NCBI RefSeq assembly: GCF_001758225.1
Contig: NZ_MAST01000015.1
Coordinates: 1-64,000, forward strand
Direction: 5' to 3'
DNA from: Humibacillus sp. DSM 29435
GTDB taxonomy: Bacteria; Actinomycetota; Actinomycetes; Actinomycetales; Dermatophilaceae
Length of the DNA stretch: 64,000 bases
The notes under the pieces were generated by a model, which searched no databases, was not told the DNA's origin, and worked only from the letters and a program-made list of their open reading frames with translations. Numbering within the stretch: the first letter of the stretch is position 1; each line of letters starts with the position of its first letter. Both the position numbers and the translations under genes were made by a program. Below, piece by piece: positions 22,745 to 32,701 of the stretch.

Positions 22745-25099
22745 TTGAACAAGCGCCAATGGAGCGCGGTGTCGGGACTGGCAGTCGGGGCGCTGGTCGC
22801 CGCCGGTCTGACCGCTCCGATCCAGGCTCAGGCAACCCCCAGCCCGAAGGCCCCGGTGAGCAGCGATCCTGCTGCCGCTCAGGCTTCCCGGTCGGACAAC
22901 CTGCCCAACCCGCTCGCCGACAAGGCTGCCGCGGAGCGCAAGGAGGCGGTGACCAAGCTCGTCAAGGGCGAGGCCACGACCACGACGATCAACGGCAACC
23001 GCGTCATCAAGGTTGACTCGACGGTCAAGGACAAGCGCGGTAAGAACGCCAAGAAGTCGCGCTTCATCAACTACCCGGTCGACCGCGAGGAGGACATCTT
23101 CACGATCCTCACCGACTTCGGCACTCAGACCATGGCCGGCCAGACGGCCACCGCGGGCCCGGTGCACAACGAGATCGCCTCGCCCGACCGCGTGTGGGAC
23201 AAGAACGCCACCGACGACAACTCGACCTACTGGGTACCCGACTTCAGCCGAGACCACTTCCTGAACCTGATGTTCGGGGCGAAGGACTCGTTCAGGGACT
23301 TCTACCTCAAGCAGAGCAACGGCCGCTTCGTGGCCAAGGGCGATGTGTCCGACTGGGTGACCGTGCCCTACAACGAGGCCCGCTACGGGTCGAACACGGT
23401 GGCGCAGACTGACGGCTACTGGAGCTACATCAAGGACACCGCGACCGCCTGGTACAACACGCAGAAGGCCGCCGGGCAGAGCGATGCCCAGATCAAGACC
23501 TACCTGGCCCAGTTCGACAAGGTCGACCGCTACGACTACGACGGCGACGGCAACTTCAACGAGCCCGACGGCTACATCGACCACTTCCAGGCCATTCACG
23601 CCGGTGAGGGCGAGGAGGCCGGTGGCGGCGCACAGGGCACCGACGCCATCTGGTCGCACCGCTGGTACGCCTACTCCAACGGGCAGGGCAGCACCGGCCC
23701 CGGCTTCAACAAGCTCGGTGGTGTGCCGCTGGGTGACTCCGGCATGTGGATCGGCGACTACACGACCGAGCCCGAGAACGGCGGCCTGGGCGTGTTCGCG
23801 CACGAGTTCGGCCACGACCTCGGCCTGCCCGACCTGTACGACACCGCGGGCGGCGACAACGGCACCGGGTTCTGGACCATCATGAGCGGTGGCTCGTGGC
23901 TCAACCAGAGCAGGGACGCCATCGGCACCAAGCCCGGCTACATGGGCCCGTGGGAGAAGCTGCAGCTCGGCTGGCTCGACTACACCACGGTCGACTACGG
24001 CAAGAACAAGCTCGTCAACCTCGGCCCCGCCGACCGCGCGGTCAAGGACAGGACGAACACCGACGAGAACTCCTACGGCGTCAAGCCGCAGGCGATCGTC
24101 GTCCCCCTCCCGAAGCGCGATGTCTTCACCGAGAAGAACACCCCGCACTCGGGCTCCGCTGAATGGTGGAGCGGCCTCGGCAACGACATGAACTCGACGC
24201 TCGGCACCACGATCGACCTGACCGGCGCGGCCACGTCGGCCTCGGTCAACGCCTGGGTCGAAGGCAACCTCGAGCCCGAGTACGACTTCCTCTACGCCGA
24301 GGTCTCGACCGACAACGGCGCCACCTGGGCCAAGGTCGGCGATCCGGTCGACGGTGCGTTCGCCTGGGCCCAGAAGAGCTGGGACCTCTCGGCCTACCAG
24401 GGCCAGTCGGTGCAGTTCCGCTTCCGGGTCTCCACCGACGGCGGAGTGGCGAGCGAGGCCTACCTCGATGACATCTCGGTCACCAAGGACGGCGTCGAAG
24501 GAACCATCGACGACGTCGAGGGTGGCGCCGGAGCGTGGGTGGCTAGTGGCTTCTCGATCATCGACGGCACGACGTCCAAGCAGGTCCAAGACGTCTACTA
24601 CGCCGAGAACCGGGTCTACAGCAACTACGACAAGGGTCTCAAGGCGGGTCCGTACAACTTCGGTTGGGCCAACACCCGGCCGAAGTGGGTTGAGCGCTTC
24701 CCGTACCAGAACGGTCTGCTCGTCTGGTTCAGCAACGGCGAGTACGCCGACAACAACACCTCGGCGCACCCGGGCGGTGGGCTCATCCTGCCGGTCGACG
24801 CTCGTCCGAAGGCGGTCAAGTTCCCGGACGGTGCCTTGCTGGGCAACCGACGTCAGCCGTTCGATGCCACGTTCGGTCAGGAGCGCACCGACATGGTGAC
24901 CTTCCACCGCAACGGCTACGGCGTGACGCTGAAGTCGGCCCCGGCGATCCCCACGTTCGACGACACGAACCAGCTGGGCTACTGGGACGCCTCGAACCCG
25001 TGGGCCTCGACGGCCGTCAGCGGGCTGGGGGTCACGATGAAGGTCGTGCAGACCTCGAGCAACAAGGAGAACATGCTCGTTCGCGTCACCACCAAGTGA
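22745..25099 (+). CDS. secreted M6 metalloprotease, immune inhibitor A-like
   Basis: A 784-residue exported zinc protease. Residues 1-30 are a signal peptide (AQA before the likely cut). A propeptide-like stretch, charged and Ala/Lys rich, runs to about 110. The M6 catalytic domain has the zinc motif HEFGHDLGLPD at 353-363 and a downstream TIMSGGSW Met-turn. Acidic DYDGDGN near 262 looks like a calcium site. A jelly-roll module (about 470-580, SWDLSAYQGQSVQFRFR) matches the MAM-like domain of immune inhibitor A. It probably degrades extracellular proteins. AGGAGG precedes the ATG closely. It is a single gene ended by a strong hairpin. Confidence 0.92.
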   Translation: MNKRQWSAVSGLAVGALVAAGLTAPIQAQATPSPKAPVSSDPAAAQASRSDNLPNPLADKAAAERKEAVTKLVKGEATTTTINGNRVIKVDSTVKDKRGKNAKKSRFINYPVDREEDIFTILTDFGTQTMAGQTATAGPVHNEIASPDRVWDKNATDDNSTYWVPDFSRDHFLNLMFGAKDSFRDFYLKQSNGRFVAKGDVSDWVTVPYNEARYGSNTVAQTDGYWSYIKDTATAWYNTQKAAGQSDAQIKTYLAQFDKVDRYDYDGDGNFNEPDGYIDHFQAIHAGEGEEAGGGAQGTDAIWSHRWYAYSNGQGSTGPGFNKLGGVPLGDSGMWIGDYTTEPENGGLGVFAHEFGHDLGLPDLYDTAGGDNGTGFWTIMSGGSWLNQSRDAIGTKPGYMGPWEKLQLGWLDYTTVDYGKNKLVNLGPADRAVKDRTNTDENSYGVKPQAIVVPLPKRDVFTEKNTPHSGSAEWWSGLGNDMNSTLGTTIDLTGAATSASVNAWVEGNLEPEYDFLYAEVSTDNGATWAKVGDPVDGAFAWAQKSWDLSAYQGQSVQFRFRVSTDGGVASEAYLDDISVTKDGVEGTIDDVEGGAGAWVASGFSIIDGTTSKQVQDVYYAENRVYSNYDKGLKAGPYNFGWANTRPKWVERFPYQNGLLVWFSNGEYADNNTSAHPGGGLILPVDARPKAVKFPDGALLGNRRQPFDATFGQERTDMVTFHRNGYGVTLKSAPAIPTFDDTNQLGYWDASNPWASTAVSGLGVTMKVVQTSSNKENMLVRVTTK

Positions 25100-25137
25100 C
25101 CTGAACGGCGCCGGACCAGGTCCGAACCGCATCAGCG

Positions 25138-25173
25138 CCGTGGGCCCCCGGGATCACTCCCGGGGGCCCACGG
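25138..25173 (+). terminator. hairpin terminator after protease
   Basis: A perfect 16-bp GC-rich stem (25138-25153 with 25158-25173) with loop TCAC, 38 nt after the protease stop. No T-run. Confidence 0.85.
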
Positions 25174-25254
25174 CCGTGCCGGCAGGCCGGCATCCGACCG
25201 GCTGGCAGCAGGCGGTCGCAGGGTGAAACTCACAGAGCAACAGCTAGGAGAGCC

Positions 25255-25270
25255 GTCACACCGATGAAAC
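25255..25270 (+). promoter_or_regulatory. candidate GlnR box before glnA2
   Basis: GTCAC, six bases, then GAAAC: an exact match to the GTNAC-N6-GAAAC half of the actinobacterial GlnR operator, 22 nt before the glnA2 ATG. A -10-like CAGGAT (25281-25286) lies just downstream, so the box would sit around the -35. Only one pair of half-sites is clear. Confidence 0.5.
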
Positions 25271-25292
25271 CTCGATGCGGCAGGATCGACCC

Positions 25293-26630
25293 ATGAACCG
25301 TCAGGAAGAGTTTGTGCTGCGCACGATCGAAGAGCGCGACATCCGTTTCGTCCGTCTGTGGTTCACCGACGTGCTGGGCACCCTCAAGTCGGTGGCCGTC
25401 GCCCCGGCCGAGCTCGAAGGGGCGTTCGCTGAGGGCATCGGGTTCGACGGGTCTGCGATGGAGGGGCTGACCCGGGTCTACGAGGCCGACATGCTGGCCA
25501 AGCCCGACCCGTCCACCTTCTCGATCCTGCCGTGGCGCGGTGACCCCCCGGGCACGGCTCGGATGTTCTGCGACCTGCAGCTGCCCGACGGGAGCCCCAG
25601 CATCGCCGACCCGCGCAACGTGCTGCAGCGGGGACTGACCAAGGCCGCCGACCTCGGGTTCACCTTCTACACCCACCCCGAGATCGAGTTCTTCCTGCTC
25701 GAGCCGGGCCGCGGCCCCGACGGCCGCCCGGTGCCGGTCGACGACGCCGGCTACTTCGACCACGTTCCGCACGGCACCGGTCATGACTTTCGGCGGGCCG
25801 CCATCACGATGCTCGAGAGCATGGGCATCTCGGTGGAGTTCAGCCACCACGAGGGAGCTCCCGGTCAGAACGAGATCGACCTTCGCTACGCCGACGCCCT
25901 CAGCATGGCCGACAACGTCATGACCTTCCGCACCGTCATCAAGGAGGTCGCCCTCACCCAGGGGGTCTACGCCACCTTCATGCCGAAGCCGTTCTCGGAG
26001 CACCCGGGCTCGGGCATGCACACCCACGTCTCGCTCTTCGAAGGCGACACCAACGCCTTCTTCGGCCCCGGCGCCCCGTACCAGCTGAGCAAGGTCGGCC
26101 GGCAGTTCATGGCGGGTCTGCTCGTGCACGGCGCCGAGATCACCGCCGTCACCAACCAGTGGGTCAACAGCTACAAGCGCCTCTGGGGCGGCGGCGAGGC
26201 GCCGGCGCACCTGACGTGGGGCCACAACAACCGGTCGGCCCTGCTGCGGGTGCCGATGCACAAGCCGAACAAGGGCCAGTCGACCCGCATCGAGGTGCGC
26301 TCGCTCGATCCTGCCTGCAACCCCTACCTGGCGTTCGCGGTCATCCTCGGCGCCGGGCTCAAGGGCATCGAGGAGGGCTATGAGCTGCCTCCGGAGACCG
26401 AGGACGACGTGTGGGGACTCACCGATGCCGAGCGACGAGCCATGGGCATCAAGACCCTGCCGGCCTCGCTGGGTCGAGCGCTCGAGGTGATGGAGCAGAG
26501 CGACCTCGTGGCCGACATCCTCGGCGAGCACGTCTTCGACTTCTTCCTGCGAAACAAACGTCAGGAATGGCTCGACTACCGCCACGAGGTCAGCAAGTTC
26601 GAGCTCGACCGCTACCTCCCGCGCCTGTGA
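25293..26630 (+). CDS. glnA2: type I glutamine synthetase, GlnA2 class
   Basis: A 445-residue glutamine synthetase (glutamate + NH3 + ATP to glutamine). GS signatures are present: GFDGSAMEG, PEIEFFLLEPG, the ATP site MPKPFSEHPGSGMH, NSYKRLW and NRSALLRVP. It lacks the KDLY adenylylation loop seen in the other synthetase at 35926-37350 (here the segment reads VWGLTDAERR), so GlnE should not modify it. The N-terminus NRQEEFVLRTIEERDIRFVRLWF (from the ATG at 25293) matches actinobacterial GlnA2. It lies 37 nt before glnE. In other actinobacteria GlnA2 homologues act on glutamate or gamma-glutamyl polyamines; the true substrate here is open. Confidence 0.92.
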   Translation: MNRQEEFVLRTIEERDIRFVRLWFTDVLGTLKSVAVAPAELEGAFAEGIGFDGSAMEGLTRVYEADMLAKPDPSTFSILPWRGDPPGTARMFCDLQLPDGSPSIADPRNVLQRGLTKAADLGFTFYTHPEIEFFLLEPGRGPDGRPVPVDDAGYFDHVPHGTGHDFRRAAITMLESMGISVEFSHHEGAPGQNEIDLRYADALSMADNVMTFRTVIKEVALTQGVYATFMPKPFSEHPGSGMHTHVSLFEGDTNAFFGPGAPYQLSKVGRQFMAGLLVHGAEITAVTNQWVNSYKRLWGGGEAPAHLTWGHNNRSALLRVPMHKPNKGQSTRIEVRSLDPACNPYLAFAVILGAGLKGIEEGYELPPETEDDVWGLTDAERRAMGIKTLPASLGRALEVMEQSDLVADILGEHVFDFFLRNKRQEWLDYRHEVSKFELDRYLPRL

Positions 26631-26667
26631 CGGCTCCCGAGCATCCTGAGAGTCGACACTGACGAGA

Positions 26668-29600
26668 ATGGCATCGCGAACCTCCTCCGTCGAAGCTGCC
26701 CTCGCCAGGGTCGGCTTCGCCGACGTGCCGCGCGCCGCCGGTCTCCTCGGCGACCCGGCGCTGGCCCTGCTTCGTCGTCAGCACGAGCCCGACGGGGTGC
26801 CGGAGGTGCTGCTCTCGGCGCTTGGCGAGGCCGCCGATCCCGACCAGGCGCTGCTCGGGCTGGTGCGGGTGATGGAGTCGCTGGCCACCCGGCCCGACGC
26901 ACCCGGTCACGGGGTCACAGCGCTCGCCGCCGCGCTCACCGACGACCCCGTCGCCCGGTCCCGGGTGCTCGGCCTGCTGGGGGCCTCCACCGCGATCGTC
27001 GACCACCTCGTCAAACACCCTGCCGACTGGCTGTTGGCAGCTGCGGCCACGCGGCCCACCGGCGAGCAGGTGCGGGCCGACCTCGTCGCGGCGGTCGGGA
27101 CGGGGCGCGGCGAGGTACCGGCTCTGCACGCCCTGCGAGTGGCCTACCGGCGTGGTCTGCTGCGCATCGCCGCGCTCGACGTGACCGCACCCGACCCGCT
27201 CGCCGAGATGCCGGCCGTCGGCGAGGCGCTGGCCGAGCTGGCCGAGGCCGCGCTGGAGGCCGCTCTCGTCATCGCGCGCGAGGAGTTCGGGCCAGGGCAC
27301 GAGCAGTGCCGCCTCGCGATCATCGGGATGGGCAAGACAGGCGGTGGCGAGCTCAACTACGTCAGCGATGTCGATGTCATCTTCGTCGCCGAGCCTGCTG
27401 ACGGGGTCGAAGAGGAGATCGCCCTGCGCGTCGGCACGACCCTCGCTGCCGCCACGATGCGGGCCTGCTCGGCGCCCACGCCCGAGGGGAGCCTGTGGCC
27501 CGTCGACGCGGCGCTGCGGCCCGAGGGCAAGCAAGGCCCTCTGGTGCGCACCATCGCGAGTCATCGGGCCTACTACGAGCGCTGGGCCAAGACCTGGGAG
27601 TTCCAAGCGCTGCTCAAAGCCTGGGTCTCGGCCGGCGACCGCGAGATCGGGCTGCGCTACAAGGCAGAGATCGGGCCGCTCGTGTGGGAGGCGGCCGGTC
27701 GCGAGAACTTCGTCGAGGACGTCCAGGCCATGCGTCGTCGGGTGGAGAACCACGTTCCCCCCAACGAGGCCGCGCGTCAGCTCAAGCTCGGCCCCGGTGG
27801 GCTTCGTGACGTCGAGTTCAGCGTTCAGCTGCTCCAGCTCGTGCACGGGCGCTCAGACCCCAGGCTCCGTTCGGCCACCACGCTCGAGGCGCTGGCCTCA
27901 CTGGCCCGGGGTGGGTACGTCGGGCGCGACGACGCTGCGGCCCTCGACCGCGACTACCGACACCTCCGCTGCCTCGAGCACCGCATCCAGCTCCACCGGC
28001 TGCGCCGCACCCACCTGATGCCCGAGACGCCGGCCGACCTGCGCCGTCTGGGTCGGTTGATGGGCCATCGCACGCACCCCGAGAAGCAGGTCGTCGCCGA
28101 CCGACAGACGATCGCTCGGGAGGTGCGCCGCATCCATGAGCGGCTGTTCTACCGACCACTGCTGGCCGCCGCCGCCAAGCTGACCCCTCAAGAGGTCGGA
28201 CTCACGCCGGAGGCCGCCCGGGCGCGACTCTCGGCGTTGGGGTTCGGTGACCCAGCGGGCGCGATGCGCCATATCGAGGCGCTCACCACCGGGGTCAGCC
28301 GACGCGCCGCCATCCAGCGCACCCTGCTGCCCGTCATGCTCGGCTGGTTCGCAGATGAGGCAGACCCGGATGCCGGGCTGCTGTCGTTCCGGCGCGTGTC
28401 CGACGAGCTGGGTTCGACGCACTGGTACCTGAAGATGTTGCGCGACGAGGGCCGGGCCGCCGACCGTCTCGCCCACGGGCTGGCTCGAAGCCGCTTCGCG
28501 GCCGACCTGCTCGTGCGCTCACCCGAGAGCGTCTCGATCTTCGGCGATGCCAACGGACTGGTGCCTCGCACCCGCGAGGCGCTGGTCGCCACCATGACCT
28601 CCGCGGTGAACCGGCGCGAGACGGGTGCCGAGGCGGTGACGGCCGTGCGGGCCATCAGGCGGCACGAGCTGGTGCGCATCGTGATGGCCGACGTCGTGGG
28701 CGAGCTCGACCTGCGCTCCGTGGGGGCGGCGCTCAGCGACCTGGCCGCGGCCACCATCGAGGTGTCGCTGGCTGCCGCCGTGTCCCAGGTCGAGCGAGAC
28801 GAAGGGGTCGCCCTGGGCGGCGAGATCCTCGTCGTGGCGATGGGCAGCTTCGGCGGCGCCGAGATGGGTTACGCCTCCGATGCCGACGTCATGTTCGTGC
28901 TGCGGTCGCACGGAGATGAGGCCGCCGTTGCGGCTCGAGCCACCCAGGTGGTCCAGAACCTCAAGAAGCTGCTGTCCGGCCCGGGCCCCGACCCCGCGTT
29001 GGGCATCGATGCTGACCTCCGGCCGGAGGGCAAGGCCGGCCCCCTCGTTCGCAGTCTCGACTCCTTTCGCACGTACTACGACCGGTGGGCGCTCACGTGG
29101 GAGTTCCAGGCGCTGCTCAGAGCGCGCCCGATCGCCGGGCCGGCCGACCTGGCCACAGACTTCGTCGCCCTCATCGACCCCCTTCGCTACCCCGCCGAAG
29201 GGCTGTCCCGAGAGCAGACGCGCGACATCCGCACGCTCAAGGCGCGCGTCGAGGCCGAACGACTGCCGCGGGGGGCCGACCCGCGCAAGCACCTCAAGCT
29301 CGGGCTGGGTGGCCTCACCGACGTGGAGTGGACCGTGCAGCTGCTGCAGCTGAGGCATGCCCACGACACCCCGACGCTCAGGGTGGTGGGCACGATGGCC
29401 GGCCTCGAGGCGCTGACGGCAGCCGGGCTCCTGCCCGTCGAGGACGCCAGGGCGCTGCGCGAGGCCTGGGTGCTCGGATCGCTGATCCGCAACGCCTCGG
29501 TGCTCTGGCGGGGACGAGCCGTCGACAGCGTGCCCTCCGACCTGCGTGACCTTGAGGGGGTCAGCCGGCTCATGGGCCGAACGGCCGGTAGCGGGCACCA

Positions 29601-29697
29601 GCTCGAACCCCTCTGGCGCAAGGTCGCCCGCCGGTCGCGGCAGGCGACGGATTTCAACTTCTACGCCTCCCGACCGCACGGTAGCGTCGAGTCGTGA
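26668..29697 (+). CDS. glnE: glutamine synthetase adenylyltransferase/adenylyl-removing enzyme
   Basis: A 1009-residue bifunctional enzyme that adds AMP to glutamine synthetase when nitrogen is plentiful and removes it when nitrogen is scarce. It has two nucleotidyltransferase folds. The N-terminal adenylyl-removing half has GGGELNYVSDVDVIF (Asp234, Asp236). The C-terminal adenylylating half has GGAEMGYASDADVMF (Asp738, Asp740). Each is followed by its own alpha-helical bundle, and the paired RPEGK(Q/A)GPLVR motifs recur in both halves. The length is normal for the family. The expected target is Tyr402 of the GlnA encoded about 6 kb downstream. It sits between glnA2 and an MFS gene that overlaps its stop. 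Confidence 0.96.
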   Translation: MASRTSSVEAALARVGFADVPRAAGLLGDPALALLRRQHEPDGVPEVLLSALGEAADPDQALLGLVRVMESLATRPDAPGHGVTALAAALTDDPVARSRVLGLLGASTAIVDHLVKHPADWLLAAAATRPTGEQVRADLVAAVGTGRGEVPALHALRVAYRRGLLRIAALDVTAPDPLAEMPAVGEALAELAEAALEAALVIAREEFGPGHEQCRLAIIGMGKTGGGELNYVSDVDVIFVAEPADGVEEEIALRVGTTLAAATMRACSAPTPEGSLWPVDAALRPEGKQGPLVRTIASHRAYYERWAKTWEFQALLKAWVSAGDREIGLRYKAEIGPLVWEAAGRENFVEDVQAMRRRVENHVPPNEAARQLKLGPGGLRDVEFSVQLLQLVHGRSDPRLRSATTLEALASLARGGYVGRDDAAALDRDYRHLRCLEHRIQLHRLRRTHLMPETPADLRRLGRLMGHRTHPEKQVVADRQTIAREVRRIHERLFYRPLLAAAAKLTPQEVGLTPEAARARLSALGFGDPAGAMRHIEALTTGVSRRAAIQRTLLPVMLGWFADEADPDAGLLSFRRVSDELGSTHWYLKMLRDEGRAADRLAHGLARSRFAADLLVRSPESVSIFGDANGLVPRTREALVATMTSAVNRRETGAEAVTAVRAIRRHELVRIVMADVVGELDLRSVGAALSDLAAATIEVSLAAAVSQVERDEGVALGGEILVVAMGSFGGAEMGYASDADVMFVLRSHGDEAAVAARATQVVQNLKKLLSGPGPDPALGIDADLRPEGKAGPLVRSLDSFRTYYDRWALTWEFQALLRARPIAGPADLATDFVALIDPLRYPAEGLSREQTRDIRTLKARVEAERLPRGADPRKHLKLGLGGLTDVEWTVQLLQLRHAHDTPTLRVVGTMAGLEALTAAGLLPVEDARALREAWVLGSLIRNASVLWRGRAVDSVPSDLRDLEGVSRLMGRTAGSGHQLEPLWRKVARRSRQATDFNFYASRPHGSVES

Positions 29698-30968
29698 CGA
29701 CGGCTCAGAGACGGGAGAGTGGGGAGCCGACCTTTGTGGCGGTGCTCCGCGCACCGCGCTTCCTGCCCGTCTTCGTCGCCAACGCGTTGTCGATGTGGGG
29801 CGACTACATCGCGAGAGTGACCATCGCGGCGGTCGTCTTCGAACGCACCCGCTCACCGCTCGCCACCGCCACCACCTTTGCCGTCAGCCTCCTGCCGACC
29901 TTCTTCGGTCGCAGCCTGCTGGGCCCGCTCGTCGACCGCATCCCGTACAAACGGGTGCTCATCCTCGCCCATCTGTTGCGGGCCATCTGTGTCGTCGGGC
30001 TGATCTTGCTCGTCAAGACGCAGTCGTCGCTGTGGGGGATCTTCGGCGTGCTCGTCGCCCTCGAGGCCATCGGTGGAGCCGCCTCGGCCTCGAACGAGGT
30101 GCTCTACACCGACCTGTTCCAGGACCGGCACCTCTACGCCCGGTCGGTCGGTCTGCGGGCCATGTCCGAACAGGTCAACCAGGCCATCGGGCTGGCCCTG
30201 GGCGGGGGGCTGGTGGCCCTGCTCGGCCCGGAAACAGGCCTGCTGCTCGACCTGGCGACCTTCGTGGTGGCTGCAGGCGTCATTGCCGTGGTCGTCGAGA
30301 TGCGGCCCGTTCGGGGTGAGCGCGGACGCGGGTTCTGGGGCTTCGCGCGTGACCTCGGCGACGCCGTCGGTGACCTTGTCCGACATCCGGTGCTCGCTCG
30401 CCTCGTGCTGCTGGGGGCCTGTGCCACCCTGGGCATCGCGGCCCCTGAGGCTCTGGCCATCCCGATCGCCGGTGAGAACGGATGGGGTGGCGCATTGATG
30501 GCAGCGCCCATCATCGGCGCCGTGGTCGGCATCGTGCTCATCTCCCGCCGTGGTGTGCAGGCCCAGAACCGCCTGATCGTTCCGCTCGCCCTGGCGATGC
30601 CGGTGCCGCTGTTGATGACGGCGTTCTACCCACCCAAGATCCTCGTGGCTCTGCTGTTCTTCGTCAGCGGCATGCTTCAGGCGTTCATGGTGCCGTTGCA
30701 GTCGACCTTCGCTCTCGTCACGACGCCGGAGCTGCGCGGGCGGGTGTACAGCCTCGCGGGGGCCGTCTCGGTCGCCTGCGCCGGCGGGTCCTTCCTGGCG
30801 GCAGGCTGGATAGGTCAGCACACCGACCCCTATGTCGGCGTCGCCGCCAGCGCCGGAGTCTGCCTGGCCCTCATCGCCGCTGCTGCGATCTCGTGGCCGC
30901 ACCTACGGATGCAGACGGCCGTCGAGCAGGCCTACACCGACCCTCCCGAGCCGCATCCGGCCGGATGA
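29694..30968 (+). CDS. MFS transporter, EntS/MFS_3-like
   Basis: A 424-residue membrane protein with about 12 helices, of the MFS branch that includes enterobactin exporter EntS and macrolide pumps. Helix 1 shows FVANALSMWGDYIARV, the loop after helix 2 is LVDRIPYKRVL, and helix 4-5 has the ALEAIGGAASAS region. The GTG start overlaps the glnE stop by 4 nt (GTGA), so it is translated with glnE. Export of a siderophore or drug is possible given the iron genes 1.7 kb away, but that is speculation. Confidence 0.83.
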   Translation: MTTAQRRESGEPTFVAVLRAPRFLPVFVANALSMWGDYIARVTIAAVVFERTRSPLATATTFAVSLLPTFFGRSLLGPLVDRIPYKRVLILAHLLRAICVVGLILLVKTQSSLWGIFGVLVALEAIGGAASASNEVLYTDLFQDRHLYARSVGLRAMSEQVNQAIGLALGGGLVALLGPETGLLLDLATFVVAAGVIAVVVEMRPVRGERGRGFWGFARDLGDAVGDLVRHPVLARLVLLGACATLGIAAPEALAIPIAGENGWGGALMAAPIIGAVVGIVLISRRGVQAQNRLIVPLALAMPVPLLMTAFYPPKILVALLFFVSGMLQAFMVPLQSTFALVTTPELRGRVYSLAGAVSVACAGGSFLAAGWIGQHTDPYVGVAASAGVCLALIAAAAISWPHLRMQTAVEQAYTDPPEPHPAG

Positions 30969-30991
30969 GCCGATGGCGGCCGGTGCCGCCC

Positions 30992-32551
30992 TCAGACGGT
31001 CTCGCGGTGTCGGCGACCGCGGAGGTCGAGCAGGCTGGCGACCAGAGCCACGGTGACGAGCGCCGCGGCGACGCGCAGGGCCGAGGTCGCACCGCCGGCG
31101 CCGCCGGGCCCGTCAGCCCCCTTCGAGGCGAAGAAGACCGCGCCGATGAGGGCGATGCCGGCTGCCGTGCCGATCCGCTGGCCGGTCTGGAGCAGCCCGC
31201 CCGCCGTGCCGGCCCGCGCCACCGGGATGTCGGCGAGGGTCAGCGTGACGTTCGGGGAGATGACGATGCCGCTGCCGACGCCGGCCACGAGCAGTGGTGC
31301 AGCGAGCGCCCAACCGAGCGAGGGCCCACTGACCAGCCCCAGCACGACGTCGGTGGCGATGAGGCCGACCAGAACGGTGACCAGCCCCGCCGTGACGAGC
31401 ACCCGGCCGTAGCGGTCGACGAGGTTGCCCCCGACAGCGGCCGACACGGCCGAGCCGGCAGCGAACGGCGTGACGGCGAGGCCGGCCAGGAGCGGGGTGT
31501 AGCCCAGACCCTGCTGGAAGTAGATGGTGAGCACGAAGAAGATTCCGGTGAAGCCGGCGAAATAGATGGTGCCGACCGCCGCGCCGGGGGAGTAGCCAGG
31601 AACCCGGAACAGCGCGAGGTCGACGAGCGGGCTGCGCCCCCGACGGGTGTAGAAACGCTCCCACTGTACGAAGACGCCGGTGATTCCCAGCCCGATCAGG
31701 GCGACCCACCAGGGAACGCTGGGGGTGCCCCCTCGACCGGTCTCGACGAGCGGCAGCAGCAGCGTCACCACGGCGAGGGCGAGCAGCACGACACCCACCG
31801 GGTCGAGGTCAAGGCGTGACTTCTGCGACCGCGGCTTCGGAGCCGGCAGCCACAGACGGGCCAGCACGACCGCGCCGACCGCCACGGGCAGGTTGACGAA
31901 GAAGATCCATCGCCAGCCCGCGGCCGGCCCGAGGGCGCTGATGATCAGGCCCCCGACGATCGGGCCGACGGCGGTCGAGATGCCGATGGTGGCTCCGAGC
32001 AGGCCGAACGCCCGGCCCCGCTCGCGGCCCCTGAACAGCTCCTGGATCAGGCCCGACACCTGCGGGTTGAGGATGCCGCCCGCCGCGCCCTGCACGAGCC
32101 GGGCCACCACGAGCAGCCCCGCGCTCCCGGCGAGGCCGCAGGCCAGTGAGGCCAGTCCGAAGAGCACCACCCCGATGATGAAGACGGTGCGGCGCCCGAT
32201 CGCGTCGCCGATGCGGCCGGCGCCGACGAGGGTCAGCCCGAACGTGAGGGCGTATCCGGACACCACCCACTGCAGGTCGCTCGGGGAGGCACCGATCCCC
32301 GTCTGGATCGACGGCAGCGCGACGTTGACGATGCTGACGTCGAGCAGGGTCATGAAGCCGGCGACGAGACAGACGGCCAGCGCCTTCCAGCGCCTCGGGT
32401 CGGGGGTCTCGGTTCGCGTGGCAGGCGTGGGCCGGTCGCTCTCGGCGTCGCTGCTGCTCACGCTCTCGCTGGGGCTGCTGCCCGCCGGGCGGTCGCCGAA
32501 CGCGTCGCGACCTGTCGTGGAGGGGGCGGCCTGGCCGCCGGAGTCGTTCAC
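30992..32551 (-). CDS. MFS multidrug transporter, DHA2 (14-helix) family
   Basis: A 519-residue pump of the EmrB/QacA type. After a Ser/Pro-rich cytoplasmic tail of 52 residues come 14 hydrophobic segments. The DHA2 signatures are LLDVSIVNVALPSIQ in helix 1, WVVSGYALTFG in helix 2, GRIGDAIGRRTVF (motif A), GGILNPQVSGLI and AVGPIVGG (motif C). It starts at a GTG at 32551. The 150-nt gap to feoA holds an iron box, so iron could influence this gene too, though its own -10 is not clear. It converges on the preceding MFS gene with 23 nt between them. Confidence 0.9.
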   Translation of the reverse strand: MNDSGGQAAPSTTGRDAFGDRPAGSSPSESVSSSDAESDRPTPATRTETPDPRRWKALAVCLVAGFMTLLDVSIVNVALPSIQTGIGASPSDLQWVVSGYALTFGLTLVGAGRIGDAIGRRTVFIIGVVLFGLASLACGLAGSAGLLVVARLVQGAAGGILNPQVSGLIQELFRGRERGRAFGLLGATIGISTAVGPIVGGLIISALGPAAGWRWIFFVNLPVAVGAVVLARLWLPAPKPRSQKSRLDLDPVGVVLLALAVVTLLLPLVETGRGGTPSVPWWVALIGLGITGVFVQWERFYTRRGRSPLVDLALFRVPGYSPGAAVGTIYFAGFTGIFFVLTIYFQQGLGYTPLLAGLAVTPFAAGSAVSAAVGGNLVDRYGRVLVTAGLVTVLVGLIATDVVLGLVSGPSLGWALAAPLLVAGVGSGIVISPNVTLTLADIPVARAGTAGGLLQTGQRIGTAAGIALIGAVFFASKGADGPGGAGGATSALRVAAALVTVALVASLLDLRGRRHRETV

Positions 32552-32594
32552 ACTCCAGTCTCTCCCGTCGACGCGGTTCCTGCGTCGGCACCGG

Positions 32595-32631
32595 TTGACG
32601 ACGGCTCGTCCATGAGGTTAGCCTCACCTTA
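32595..32631 (+). promoter_or_regulatory. feo promoter with DtxR/IdeR iron box
   Basis: TTGACG (32595-32600), an 18-nt spacer and TAGCCT (32619-32624). The -10 lies inside a 19-bp near-palindrome (32613-32631, TGAGGTTAGCCTCACCTTA) that matches 16 of 19 positions of the DtxR/IdeR consensus. The iron-loaded repressor would cover the -10, giving feo expression only in iron shortage. Confidence 0.88.
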
Positions 32632-32701
32632 ACGGGCCCGACGACGAAGCCGACCTGCACACCCACGATCCCTGCCTGATTTCCGCACCGGAGGCAACCG
32701 T

